Positions 28,963 to 37,926 are shown, numbered from the stretch's first letter. The stretch is DNA of 64,000 nucleotides from Lactobacillus sp. W8174 (GCF_016100975.1 NZ_JACFRN010000002.1:272656-336655); one strand, 5' to 3'. The notes: generated by a model not told the origin, from the sequence alone. Numbers and translations: made by a program.

Positions 28963-30237
28963 ATGAAGCAAATGATAATTCATGGTGGAAAGCCCCTGCA
29001 AGGTGATGTCTGGATCGGTGGTGCCAAAAACTCGACTGTTGCATTAATTCCTGCATCAATATTGTCGCGTACACCAGTAACTTTGGAAGGTGTTCCAAGG
29101 ATTGCAGATGTTGACAACTTAATGGATCTGCTCAGTGAAATGGATGTTGTGAGTGACTTTCACAATACAACATTGCGTATCAATCCAGAACACATTAAGA
29201 TGAGCCCATTGCCAAGTGGTAAAATCAAGAGTTTGCGTGCATCCTATTATTTTATGGGTGCACTTCTTGGCCGTTTTGGTAAGGCTGTTGTGGGCTTCCC
29301 TGGTGGAGATGATATTGGTCCCCGCCCCATAGATCAACATATTAAGGGATTTGAAGCCTTAGGCGCATGTGTAAAAAATGAGAATGATCAAATAAAAATT
29401 ACTTCCCCTGCAGAGGGACTTCATGGTGCTACTATTCATTTAGCAATGCCTTCTGTAGGTGCAACAATGAATATAATAATGGCATCAGTAACTGCTCAAG
29501 GACAAACTATTATTGATAATGCGGCTAAAGAACCTGAAATAATTGATTTAGCTACTTTTTTAAATAATATGGGGGCAGTCATCAGAGGTGCCGGGACCGA
29601 TTCTATTAGGATTGAAGGCGTTGAACGTCTTGAAGCCAAGACTCCTCATACAATTATTCCGGATCGAATCGAAGCTGGCACTTATATTTCTCTTGCTGGT
29701 TGTATTGGTAACGGCATCTGTATTCACAATATTATTGAAGAACACCTTGATTCTTACTTAGCTAAAGTAGAAGAAATGGGTGTGGTAATTGATGCCACAG
29801 AGGATTCGCTTTTTGTTTATCCAGCCGGTGATTTGAAAATGACGCAAATTCGCACCGCATCTTATCCCGGATTTGCGACAGATTTGCAGCAGCCGGTAAC
29901 ACCACTTTTGCTTTCCGCCAAGTCTGGTGAAGGTGTCATCATTGACCAAATCTATCCCAAAAGAATTGGACACATTGAGCAATTACGCAAGATGGGTGCG
30001 GATATTAAGGTTGAGGACAATATTATTTTGGTTCATCCTACTGCTAAACTTCATGGTACTACGGTTTCTGCTGGAGAAATTCGTGCAGGAGCTTGTTTAA
30101 TGATAGCAGGTTTGATGGCGGATGGTACAACCGTAATCAACAATGCTGGCAATATTTTACGAGGCTATGATCGCGTTCAAGAAAAACTACGTTTGCTGGG
30201 GGCAAATGTAAAAATTCAGGATGTACCTGAAAAGTAA
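28963..30237 (+). CDS. murA: UDP-N-acetylglucosamine 1-carboxyvinyltransferase with Cys-to-Asp active-site change
   Basis: First committed step of peptidoglycan synthesis: transfers enolpyruvate from PEP to UDP-GlcNAc. The 424-residue length is normal. Lys22-Asn23 in GGAKNSTVAL and the later catalytic Asp in TASYPGFATDLQQP are conserved. The mobile-loop position that is Cys115 in E. coli (PGGCTIG) is Asp116 here (PGGDDIGPRP). Asp at this site is known from other bacteria to keep activity and abolish fosfomycin alkylation. It follows pyrG, a common place for one of two Firmicute murA paralogues; a second copy elsewhere cannot be excluded. Confidence 0.94.
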   Translation: MKQMIIHGGKPLQGDVWIGGAKNSTVALIPASILSRTPVTLEGVPRIADVDNLMDLLSEMDVVSDFHNTTLRINPEHIKMSPLPSGKIKSLRASYYFMGALLGRFGKAVVGFPGGDDIGPRPIDQHIKGFEALGACVKNENDQIKITSPAEGLHGATIHLAMPSVGATMNIIMASVTAQGQTIIDNAAKEPEIIDLATFLNNMGAVIRGAGTDSIRIEGVERLEAKTPHTIIPDRIEAGTYISLAGCIGNGICIHNIIEEHLDSYLAKVEEMGVVIDATEDSLFVYPAGDLKMTQIRTASYPGFATDLQQPVTPLLLSAKSGEGVIIDQIYPKRIGHIEQLRKMGADIKVEDNIILVHPTAKLHGTTVSAGEIRAGACLMIAGLMADGTTVINNAGNILRGYDRVQEKLRLLGANVKIQDVPEK

Positions 30238-30269
30238 TGTGTTTGTGAGCTATAAAAAAAGAATATTAT

Positions 30270-30407
30270 AAAGGAGTCTGGGAAAAAACTCTAACCTAAC
30301 TAAAAAGGCTGACGAATCACGTCAATAAAACGTTGATTTGTCGGTCTTTTTAAATTGTGAAATTTTTTAATTTAACTTCAAAGAGCGCTTTTTTCCCAGA
30401 CTCTTTT
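30270..30407. repeat. Nested inverted-repeat element between murA and levR
   Basis: Outer 19-base arms AAAGGAGTCTGGGAAAAAA (30270-30288) and TTTTTTCCCAGACTCTTTT (30389-30407) enclose an inner hairpin of about 21 bp (30302-30322 with 30330-30351) that itself ends in TTTTT. The inner hairpin could terminate murA. The whole 138-bp unit would fold as one cruciform and has the look of a small non-coding mobile repeat (MITE- or REP-like). No second copy was noticed in this window. Confidence 0.7.
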
Positions 30408-30441
30408 ATTTTTAAGGGTAGAATATCTTAAGAATAAGAAT

Positions 30442-30478
30442 AAAAGATCTGAGACTTTGGAGACTTGGATCTTTTTTT
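30442..30478 (+). terminator. Hairpin with T run upstream of levR
   Basis: Stem AAAAGATC/GATCTTTT with seven T. Between the arms GAGACTT occurs twice as a direct repeat. It could be a second terminator for murA or a leader attenuator. The 30479-30701 remainder holds TTCACACTA twice, 20 bases apart (30482-30490 and 30502-30510). Confidence 0.5.
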
Positions 30479-30701
30479 GCTTTCACACTAATTCTAGTTT
30501 CTTCACACTAAAAAAATCAGAAAAAATTATTTTCAAGCTTATGATCATTCAAAATCAGTTAAAGCAAACAAAAGATCTCTTATTGGCGACGATTCACAGT
30601 TTTTAGGAGTTAAAAAAGCTCTGAATAGTTGAAAAATATAGTTTACAATGACGTTTGAAGATGTTTGCGGTTTAACAATTTGTTTAAATATAGAGGTCAA
30701 G

Positions 30702-33440
30702 ATGCTAAAGGATGAAATTTTACGTTATTTGGATGTTAAAACCAAAACAATTGATTTACAAGAATTAAATGCAGATTTAACAGCTGGTGGAGTTGCCAAA
30801 GCTTTGAATGCAAAGCGTAATACGGTTAGTTTGTATTTAAACCAACTAACAAAAGAACAAAAATTAGTCAAAATTGAAACTCGACCTGTGCATTTTATTC
30901 ATAAGGCAGAGTTTGAAAAGAATAATTTTCGTCTTAAAAACAATATTTATGAATCAGTAGCGAAACTCGAACATGAAAATGATAATAAAGATGTTTTAAA
31001 AAAACTAACTCAAATAAATCCCAGTTTGAAAGAAAGTATTGAAAGAGTGCGAGCAGCTATTTTATATCCAAATGGCGGATTGCCTTTGCTTATAACTGGC
31101 GAAAGCGGAACTGGTAAAAGTTATTTAGTTAGTTTAATCAATCAATTTTGTCGAACACAAAAGCTTATTAAGGTAAATGCTCCATTTATTACTGTTAATT
31201 GTGCCCAGTACGCTGATAATCCAGAATTATTAACCAGTAATTTATTTGGTTATAAAAAAGGTGCTTTTACAGGTGCAGATTTTGATCATGATGGAGCTTT
31301 TGTAGAAGCTGACGGTGGGATTCTCTTTTTAGATGAAGTCCATAGACTGGGATCAAAGGGACAAGAAAAATTGTTTACTTACCTTGATCAGGGGGTTGTG
31401 TATCCGGTTGGAGAAACTAAAAGAGGTAAGAAGGTTAATGTGCGCTTATGTTTTGCAACGACGGCAGATTTAGATACTAATTTTTTGACTACTTTTATGC
31501 GTCGGATTCCAGTTAAAATTACGTTACCGCCATTAAGTCAAAGAAGCAGGGAGGAACGACAAAATCTAGTTTTTACTTTGCTTAAAAATGAACAGAAAAG
31601 AATTGGTAAAACGCTAAATGTAAGTAGTCAGGTTTTGAAAATGTTTGCCAATTATGAACCAACAGGAAATATTGGCGATTTAAAGAATGCTATTAAATTA
31701 ACGATTGCAAGAGCCAATGCAGAAAATAAAAAAGAAAAAGAAATATCAATTACTGCTTCATTTTTACCTGATGAAGTTTTGAGTAATAGTAAGATTGATA
31801 CCTATCATTCACAAAGCAGTTCAATTGTAATTAATAATGATACTGAATTGGAAGATCTAATAGCACGTAATACACCTGAAAAACAAGTTTTTCTGAATAG
31901 CTTAAAAAGAATACTGTCGACTTATGCGCAAAATAGTCATGATTTACATAAGTGTGAATCAAAACTAAAACAGATTGTTTATCAGTTATTTGATACATTG
32001 CTTTTTGAAAAAGATAATAGTAAACAAATTCCTTTTTTATCTTATGTTATTGAAAGCGTCAAAAGACTATTTGACCAGTTAAAAAATGCATATCAGTTAA
32101 AAATTAGCGGCAATGCCATTTATGCGGTTAGCTATTATCTATTTGAAAGACAAAAAATTCGTTTAGATAATACAGAATTAAAAAACATGCAGGATTTGAT
32201 TCAACTTAATAAGGATGTGCAACAGAGATATTCTGATGTCTATCAGTATGTTACTCGCCTGATAACTTTGATTAAGGATAATCTTGATATTGATCTAAAT
32301 AAAATTGACTACATTTTATTAACCATCTATTTGAACAAATTAGAAATAATTACTAAAACGGGTTTAATTAAAGCAATTGTCATTGCCCATGGCTATGCCA
32401 CAGCGGGTAGTATTGCCAATGTTGTTAATAGATTGCTTAATGCACACACACTGGATGCATTTGACATGCCCATTAATGTCAGTACGCAACAAATAGCTAA
32501 CCAAATTATTGATTATAGTGAAAATAATGATATTTCACATGGGCTAGTTATTTTAGTAGATATGGGATCTTTAAAAGAAATAGAAAAACTTTTTCCCCGT
32601 CAAATAAATGCGCCAATTTTGCTAATGAACAATGTTTCTACTCCACTGGCTCTAGAAGTAGGAGAGAGTATTTTAAAGAAATGCAGTTTTAGAGAAATAA
32701 GTGAAAATGCTAGAAAAATAAGTCACCTGGATATTAAATTAACATACCCAGAAAGGAATAAAGCTAAGGCTATACTAACGACCTGTTATTCAGGAATAGG
32801 TACTGCAACTCACGTAGCTCGATTGCTGGAGCGTTGTTTGCCTCCGACCAAGCAAATAAAAATCATCCCTTATGATTTTCAAGCTCTACAAGACACTCAT
32901 AAAGTTCAGGTAATCAAAAGAATGTATGATATTGTAGGAATCATAGGCACTGAAAATCCCCAAATTGAAGGGATTGATTTCATTCTTTTGGAAAAAATAC
33001 TATCAGATAAAGGAACAGAAGAATTTAAGAAATGGCTTGCAGGCTCATTTTCAAATGATGAGATTAGCGCTATTTCAAATAATTTAGTCAAAAACTTTTC
33101 CTTAGAACAAACAATTAATATGGTTACTATTTTAGATCCATCGAAGGTAATAGAAAATATTACTATTTTTATTCAAGAACTGGAAAGGAAATTTTCCTTT
33201 TCGCTATCAAACCAAAAGAAGTTTACTTTATATGTTCATGTTAGCTATTTGATTGAACGCTTAATCAGGAAGGAAGAAAATAATTTAAAGCCGGAGTTTG
33301 AAGAACAATTTGCAAAAGAGCATGGTCAGGATCTTGAAAAAATTAATTCCGCATTTAGTGTGATAAAGGATAATTATAGTGTGAAAATTCCACGGTCAGA
33401 GTTAATCTATGTTGATCAAATCATTTTTAACAGACAATAA
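30702..33440 (+). CDS. levR: LevR-type sigma-54 activator with PTS regulation domains
   Basis: A regulator of about 912 residues. Order: N-terminal helix-turn-helix (about 1-60), AAA+ sigma-54 interaction domain (about 100-340) with Walker A TGESGTGKS and the sigma-54 contact motif GAFTGA, first PRD, EIIA(Man)-like domain (IVIAHGYATAGS), EIIB-like region (TCYSGIGTATHVARL), and a C-terminal second PRD. Such proteins open sigma-54 promoters of mannose-family PTS operons; HPr phosphorylation activates and EIIB phosphorylation represses them. A perfect -24/-12 promoter lies 50 bases downstream, before the IIC gene. ATG 30702 has RBS GAGG; an in-frame ATG at 30648 lacks one. Confidence 0.9.
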   Translation: MLKDEILRYLDVKTKTIDLQELNADLTAGGVAKALNAKRNTVSLYLNQLTKEQKLVKIETRPVHFIHKAEFEKNNFRLKNNIYESVAKLEHENDNKDVLKKLTQINPSLKESIERVRAAILYPNGGLPLLITGESGTGKSYLVSLINQFCRTQKLIKVNAPFITVNCAQYADNPELLTSNLFGYKKGAFTGADFDHDGAFVEADGGILFLDEVHRLGSKGQEKLFTYLDQGVVYPVGETKRGKKVNVRLCFATTADLDTNFLTTFMRRIPVKITLPPLSQRSREERQNLVFTLLKNEQKRIGKTLNVSSQVLKMFANYEPTGNIGDLKNAIKLTIARANAENKKEKEISITASFLPDEVLSNSKIDTYHSQSSSIVINNDTELEDLIARNTPEKQVFLNSLKRILSTYAQNSHDLHKCESKLKQIVYQLFDTLLFEKDNSKQIPFLSYVIESVKRLFDQLKNAYQLKISGNAIYAVSYYLFERQKIRLDNTELKNMQDLIQLNKDVQQRYSDVYQYVTRLITLIKDNLDIDLNKIDYILLTIYLNKLEIITKTGLIKAIVIAHGYATAGSIANVVNRLLNAHTLDAFDMPINVSTQQIANQIIDYSENNDISHGLVILVDMGSLKEIEKLFPRQINAPILLMNNVSTPLALEVGESILKKCSFREISENARKISHLDIKLTYPERNKAKAILTTCYSGIGTATHVARLLERCLPPTKQIKIIPYDFQALQDTHKVQVIKRMYDIVGIIGTENPQIEGIDFILLEKILSDKGTEEFKKWLAGSFSNDEISAISNNLVKNFSLEQTINMVTILDPSKVIENITIFIQELERKFSFSLSNQKKFTLYVHVSYLIERLIRKEENNLKPEFEEQFAKEHGQDLEKINSAFSVIKDNYSVKIPRSELIYVDQIIFNRQ

Positions 33441-33490
33441 AACCTGGCTACAACTGCATTATTAAGTAAAACTCTTTTTCTCTTTAAATC

Positions 33491-33507
33491 TTGGCACAGT
33501 TATTGCT
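33491..33507 (+). promoter_or_regulatory. Sigma-54 (-24/-12) promoter of the fructoside operon
   Basis: TTGGCACAGTTATTGCT: GG and GC are 12 bases apart as required for sigma-54. It lies between levR and the IIC gene. It is the only such promoter noticed in the intergenic regions of this window. Confidence 0.88.
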
Positions 33508-33567
33508 AAATAACTTTTGGAGTGAAGTAAATTTAATTTTTTACTATTTTTCGAGAAGGAGAGAAAA

Positions 33568-34341
33568 ATGCTATTACGTAATATTTTAATCGTAATTTAT
33601 GGTTTTATAATTAACTTTGATAAAGAGGGGCCTAAGCTTGGAATTTCTCAACCAGTTGTTGCTGGCTTAATTGCAGGTTTAATTATGGGTAATGTAGAAA
33701 CAGGACTATATATTGGTGGTACCCTGCAGTTAATGACACTTGGAATTACAAGTTTTGGTGGCGCTTCTGTTCCTGACTATCAGACAGCAGCTTTAATTGG
33801 TACCTACTTAGCCATTGCCACAAAGCAGTCTGCTGCAATTGGTATTACACTTGCGATTCCAATTGCCTTGCTCATCGTTCAGGTTGATGTTCTAAAATGG
33901 TCAGCAAATATTTTTTGTCAGCAGAAGGCTGAAAAGTATGCCGATGAGGGAAATTACCGCATGATTAATTGGATGCAGTATCTTGCTACATTGTTTACCA
34001 GTTTTGTTTCCGGTATTCCCGTTCTTTTAACAGTAATTTTAGGGCCTAAGATTGTTGGTAGCTTCATTAACTATATTCCTGCTTGGCTTTCAGGTGGTCT
34101 TAAGACCGCTGCGGGAATACTGCCAGCAGTTGGTATTGGAATGCTATTGCAATATTTGCCAACCAGAGATTATTTCTCATATTTGATTATTGGCTTTGTT
34201 TTAGCAATTTATTTAAAGATGCCGATTATCGGTATTTCCTTAATTGGTTTTGCTATTGCGTTAATCCTATATAAAAATCAATCAAAAAAGCAAAATACAA
34301 CTGAGGAAACTGTAAATGGAGGAGCTAACGAAGATGAGTAA
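33568..34341 (+). CDS. PTS mannose-family EIIC (LevR operon)
   Basis: A 257-residue integral membrane subunit with about six to seven helices. The family signatures are PVVAGLIAGLIMGNVETGLYIGG near the N-terminus and the GGLKTAAGILPAVGIGMLLQ segment near residue 190. With EIID it forms the sugar channel of the fructoside PTS. RBS GAAGGAGAG. First gene of the sigma-54-dependent operon; the order IIC-IID-IIB-IIA is reversed from the usual IIA-IIB-IIC-IID. The 3' end overlaps the IID gene. Confidence 0.9.
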   Translation: MLLRNILIVIYGFIINFDKEGPKLGISQPVVAGLIAGLIMGNVETGLYIGGTLQLMTLGITSFGGASVPDYQTAALIGTYLAIATKQSAAIGITLAIPIALLIVQVDVLKWSANIFCQQKAEKYADEGNYRMINWMQYLATLFTSFVSGIPVLLTVILGPKIVGSFINYIPAWLSGGLKTAAGILPAVGIGMLLQYLPTRDYFSYLIIGFVLAIYLKMPIIGISLIGFAIALILYKNQSKKQNTTEETVNGGANEDE

Positions 34342-35122
34342 AATGAAAAATATTTATAGAAAAGTAATGAATCGTTGGATAGTATTCGGCGCAACATCAT
34401 TAAACTATGAAAAATATGAAGGTTTAGGGTACACATATGCTATGCTTCCTTTCATTGAAGAAAATTATCAAAATGATCCAGAGGGTAAGAAGACTGCTAT
34501 TAAAACCCAGCTGCAATTCTTTAACACTACCCCATACACGGCACCATTTATTATGGGTGTTGACGTAGGTATGGAAGAAAAAGGTAAAACTGAGTCACTT
34601 GAAGCAGTTAGTGCTTTAAAGACTGGATTAATGGGACCTTTAGCTGGTATAGGAGACAGTTTGTTTGTCACTATTCCTTGGACTATTTTTGGCGCAATTG
34701 CTGCTAATATGGCATTACACGGAAATGCTTTTGGCTGTATTATGTGGGTTGTTGCTTCAATATTATTACGTCTAACAGCTTATCCATTATTTAATGTAGG
34801 GTATAGATCCGGAACTAAAATGCTTTCCTCATTAAATACAACTTTAAAGGCTCTGACAAACGCAGCGTCTGTGTTGGGACTAATGGTTGTTGGCGCTTTG
34901 GCTGCAACTATGGTTAAGGTTAATTTGGCATTTACTTTTAAACAGGGGAAGCTGACAATGACTGGAAACAGCATATTAGATCAGATTATGCCTGGGTTGT
35001 TGCCTGCAGCTGTTGTTGCTCTGATATATTACCTGCTTGGTAAAAAGGTAAAACCTCTTTACGTAATTCTAATTGTACTGGTTGTTTCTGTAGCGTTGAA
35101 TGCTATGCATGTTTTAGCTTAG
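34334..35122 (+). CDS. PTS mannose-family EIID (LevR operon)
   Basis: A 262-residue membrane subunit unique to mannose-type PTS. Typical motifs: EGLGYTYAMLPFIEENY, FFNTTPYTAPFIMGVDVGMEE, LKTGLMGPLAGIGDSLFVTIPW and a C-terminal group of helices. ATG 34334 is chosen (RBS GGAGGAG inside the end of IIC); an in-frame ATG at 34316 contains that RBS. It works with the adjoining IIC, IIB and IIA. The transported sugar is inferred as a fructoside from the GH32 and fructokinase genes downstream. Confidence 0.9.
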   Translation: MSKMKNIYRKVMNRWIVFGATSLNYEKYEGLGYTYAMLPFIEENYQNDPEGKKTAIKTQLQFFNTTPYTAPFIMGVDVGMEEKGKTESLEAVSALKTGLMGPLAGIGDSLFVTIPWTIFGAIAANMALHGNAFGCIMWVVASILLRLTAYPLFNVGYRSGTKMLSSLNTTLKALTNAASVLGLMVVGALAATMVKVNLAFTFKQGKLTMTGNSILDQIMPGLLPAAVVALIYYLLGKKVKPLYVILIVLVVSVALNAMHVLA

Positions 35123-35133
35123 AGGTAAGCAAG

Positions 35134-35622
35134 ATGACAGAAAGCATGGAAGGAATTATTCACGTAAGAATTGATGATCGCATGATTCATGGCCAAGTGG
35201 CTACGCAGTGGAGTGGTCGCTTGAACGCCACAAGAATCATGGTTATTAACGACAGTATTGTAAATGATGATATGCGAAAAACGGTTGTGAGACTCGCTGC
35301 ACCAGCTAATGTTAGTACATCAATTTTAAGCAGACAGAAAGCTTTAACTAATATCAAAAATGGGAAATATAAGGGACAACGTGTTTTACTAATTTGTGTG
35401 TCTCCAGTGGACGTTAATTACTTGATTGATAATGGATTACCAATTAAGTCAGTAAACGTTGGTAATCTGGCACAAAGAGATGGAACAGAACGTATACGTC
35501 CTTCGGTTAATGTAACTCCAGAAGAAAAAGAGGCATTTAAAAAGTTAATAGGCCGCGGAGTTGAGGTAACTGTAATACCTACACCGCAGAGTCCTACCGT
35601 TTATTTAAAAGATTATATTTAA
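35134..35622 (+). CDS. PTS mannose/fructose-family EIIB (LevR operon)
   Basis: A 162-residue cytoplasmic phosphocarrier. The phosphorylated histidine is in RIDDRMIHGQVATQW near the N-terminus, which is the family hallmark. It takes phosphate from EIIA and passes it to the sugar at IIC/IID; in Lev systems phospho-EIIB also inhibits LevR, making it the feedback sensor. RBS GAGG, 11 bases after IID. Confidence 0.92.
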   Translation: MTESMEGIIHVRIDDRMIHGQVATQWSGRLNATRIMVINDSIVNDDMRKTVVRLAAPANVSTSILSRQKALTNIKNGKYKGQRVLLICVSPVDVNYLIDNGLPIKSVNVGNLAQRDGTERIRPSVNVTPEEKEAFKKLIGRGVEVTVIPTPQSPTVYLKDYI

Positions 35623-35638
35623 AAAGGATTTGAATTTA

Positions 35639-36049
35639 ATGTTTAACGTTATCATTGCTACACATGGTAATCTTGCTACCGAGTTTGAAAGAGTATTAAA
35701 ATCCTTTTTTGGTAAAATAGATCATTTAAAAGTCATCAATCTAAGTGATCAGGGGATAAACACTTTTTCCCAAAAAATAGACCAAGTTATTGCACCCTGC
35801 TTAAATGAGCCAACAATCATATTTTGTGATATTGCAGGGGGAACCCCTTTTAATGAATTAGCCAAAAGAAGTATAAATTGGCACAAACAAGTTGCATTAT
35901 TTGGTGGGGTAAACTTGCCAGTACTTGTGGAAACATTAAATATGCGGATGCAGGAAAAAAACGTAAACGAAGTTATTGGAAAAATTACTGCTATGTCTGC
36001 TTTAATCAGGTTTAATATGAAAAATGCTAAAAAGGCTGAAGACGAATAG
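35639..36049 (+). CDS. PTS mannose-family EIIA (LevR operon)
   Basis: A 136-residue EIIA(Man) domain with the phosphorylated His in IIATHGNLA (about residue 9) and the CDIAGGTPFNELAKR segment. ATG 35639 is chosen (RBS AAAAGGA); a TTG at 35630 is in frame. Separate IIA and IIB genes place this with Lev/Fos-type systems rather than ManX fusions. Its 3' end is close to the GH32 start, so the enzyme gene is in the same operon. Confidence 0.9.
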   Translation: MFNVIIATHGNLATEFERVLKSFFGKIDHLKVINLSDQGINTFSQKIDQVIAPCLNEPTIIFCDIAGGTPFNELAKRSINWHKQVALFGGVNLPVLVETLNMRMQEKNVNEVIGKITAMSALIRFNMKNAKKAEDE

Positions 36050-36065
36050 AGGAAAATTATTAGAT

Positions 36066-37475
36066 ATGCAAAAAATATTTTATAAACCAGAAGATCGTTG
36101 GTTTGGCGACTGTATGCCATTCTTTAATGAAGAAGATCAAACTTTTTACTTGTTCCACCAAAGAGACACGCGCAGACCTGAACCTTTAACTGATCCATTT
36201 GGCTGGTCGCTCGTAACTACTAAAGATTTTGTAAATTTTAAGGATTATGGCGAAGTTTTACCTAAAGGTCCTCATGATTCTGCAGATCAATTTATATATG
36301 CTGGTAGTGTCACACAAGGAAAAGATGACAAAGTAGCTTTTTATACAGGGCATAACCGTCAGGCAAAGCTAGCTAAAAAAACTTCAGAAATTTTGATGTC
36401 TGCTACCAGTAAAGATTTAATTCACTGGAATAAAATGGGTAAAGCCAGCAGTTTAATACCACAACCTGGGTATGACCATAATGACTGGCGTGACCCAGTC
36501 GTTGTTTATTCTGCAGAGCACAAGTCCTATATTTTGGTTTTGGGCGCAAGACTTCCGAGTGATAAAAAGAAGCCAACGGGAAGATTAGTATATTTTGAAT
36601 CTCCAGATATGAAAAACTGGGCGTTTAAAGGAGACTTTTGGACGCCTAATGAATTCAACATGATTGAAATGCCGGATTTATTTGAAATAGAAGATAATTG
36701 GTATCTTTTATTTTCAGAATATTCTGAAGACAAGCGAACGAAATATAGAATCAGTAAGGATTTATTTGGCAACTGGCATTCATTAAACGATGAGTTCTTT
36801 GATGGTAAAGCCTATTATGCTGCCAGATCAGTTGGCAATGAAAAAGCAGGTCGATATTTGAGTGGCTGGGTAGCAACAAAAGAGAACAATAATGATCTCG
36901 GTAATTGGGATTGGGGTGGCGCTTTTGTGCCTCATCAAATTGTTCAAAGAAAAGATAAGACACTTGGTGTAACCTTGCCGCAAACAATAATTGATAATTT
37001 TGCAAAAGTTGAAATTATTCCATCTTTTGAAATAGGAAAAGCAAGTGGTAAAAAAGAGCATACTGTAATTAATGAAGTTCCGGAACAGTTCTTAATTGAA
37101 GCACAAGTAGAAGTATCAGAAGATACTAAAGAATTTGGCATAAAAGCTTTTGTTAACGATGACACAAGAGAGGGCTATCAGTATAAAGTTTCTAAACCTG
37201 AACATGCACTTAAATTTTCCAGAACTCCTAATTATCCGTGGCCACAATATTTTGATGTTGGTCTAGAGCGTCCAATTGCACTTGAAAAAGGCAAAACATA
37301 TGATATTAAGTTAATTGTGGATGGTAGTATCATCATAATCTATATTAACAATATTGCTCTAAGTGCTAGAATGTATCATAAAACAGGAAAAGAATTCAGC
37401 TTTTTTGTAAATGAAGGTAAAATTGCTGTTTCTAATGTTAAGTATTACACCGAATGGCAAGATACTGTTAGATAA
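36066..37475 (+). CDS. GH32 beta-fructosidase / sucrose-6-phosphate-hydrolase-like enzyme
   Basis: A 469-residue intracellular enzyme (no signal peptide) with a five-bladed propeller followed by a C-terminal beta-sandwich (about 340-469). Active-site motifs are divergent: the nucleophile block reads WFGDCMPFF rather than WMNDPNG, the stabiliser is DWRDPVV, and the acid/base block is EMPDLFE rather than ECPD; all three carboxylates are kept. It probably splits the phosphorylated fructoside delivered by the PTS into fructose and a glucose phosphate-type product. The divergent first motif marks a distinct GH32 subgroup, so the substrate might be a less common fructan fragment. The frame extends 14 codons upstream to 36024 without an RBS. 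Confidence 0.85.
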   Translation: MQKIFYKPEDRWFGDCMPFFNEEDQTFYLFHQRDTRRPEPLTDPFGWSLVTTKDFVNFKDYGEVLPKGPHDSADQFIYAGSVTQGKDDKVAFYTGHNRQAKLAKKTSEILMSATSKDLIHWNKMGKASSLIPQPGYDHNDWRDPVVVYSAEHKSYILVLGARLPSDKKKPTGRLVYFESPDMKNWAFKGDFWTPNEFNMIEMPDLFEIEDNWYLLFSEYSEDKRTKYRISKDLFGNWHSLNDEFFDGKAYYAARSVGNEKAGRYLSGWVATKENNNDLGNWDWGGAFVPHQIVQRKDKTLGVTLPQTIIDNFAKVEIIPSFEIGKASGKKEHTVINEVPEQFLIEAQVEVSEDTKEFGIKAFVNDDTREGYQYKVSKPEHALKFSRTPNYPWPQYFDVGLERPIALEKGKTYDIKLIVDGSIIIIYINNIALSARMYHKTGKEFSFFVNEGKIAVSNVKYYTEWQDTVR

Positions 37476-37490
37476 GTTTGAGGTAACAAA

Positions 37491-37868
37491 ATGATTTTTA
37501 ATGGCTTGCAACATGTAGGCATTCCGACAAAAAAATTTGATGAAAGTGGAGATTTTTATCAAAGCTTAGGCTTTAAGTTGGTGAACACTGAAGATAATCA
37601 AGGTAGCCGAGTGGCATTTTATCAGTTAGGAACATTAATGCTTGAGAGTTGGGAATCCCCTCAAGAAGCTCCAGGAAAAGTAGGGGCAATTAATCATATT
37701 GCGCTTGATACCAACGATATAAATCGTGCATTTGCCGAAGTTCAAAAATTAAATGTACAGTTTGTTGAAAATGGAATTCAAAGTTTGCCTTATTGGGAAA
37801 ATGGTATTAAGTATTTTAACTTCTACGGACCGAATAAAGAAATATTTGAAGTCTGCCAGAAGCTGTAA
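37491..37868 (+). CDS. VOC-family (glyoxalase-fold) protein
   Basis: A 125-residue vicinal-oxygen-chelate protein with two beta-alpha-beta-beta-beta modules. Likely metal ligands are His in LQHVGIP, Glu in LMLESW, His in INHIALD and Glu in KEIFEVCQ, the pattern of epimerase/glyoxalase members. It lies 15 bases after the GH32 gene and before a fructokinase, so a role in sugar epimerisation or detoxification is suspected, but the reaction is not known. RBS GAGG. A terminator follows directly. Confidence 0.78.
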   Translation: MIFNGLQHVGIPTKKFDESGDFYQSLGFKLVNTEDNQGSRVAFYQLGTLMLESWESPQEAPGKVGAINHIALDTNDINRAFAEVQKLNVQFVENGIQSLPYWENGIKYFNFYGPNKEIFEVCQKL

Positions 37869-37883
37869 TAATATTCGGGTTTC

Positions 37884-37926
37884 GCCTGCTAAATAGTTAA
37901 AATATTATTTGGCAGGCTTTTATTTA
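37884..37926 (+). terminator. Terminator of the LevR-controlled operon
   Basis: Stem GCCTGCTAAATA (37884-37895)/TATTTGGCAGGC (37906-37917) followed by TTTTATTT. Confidence 0.85.
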
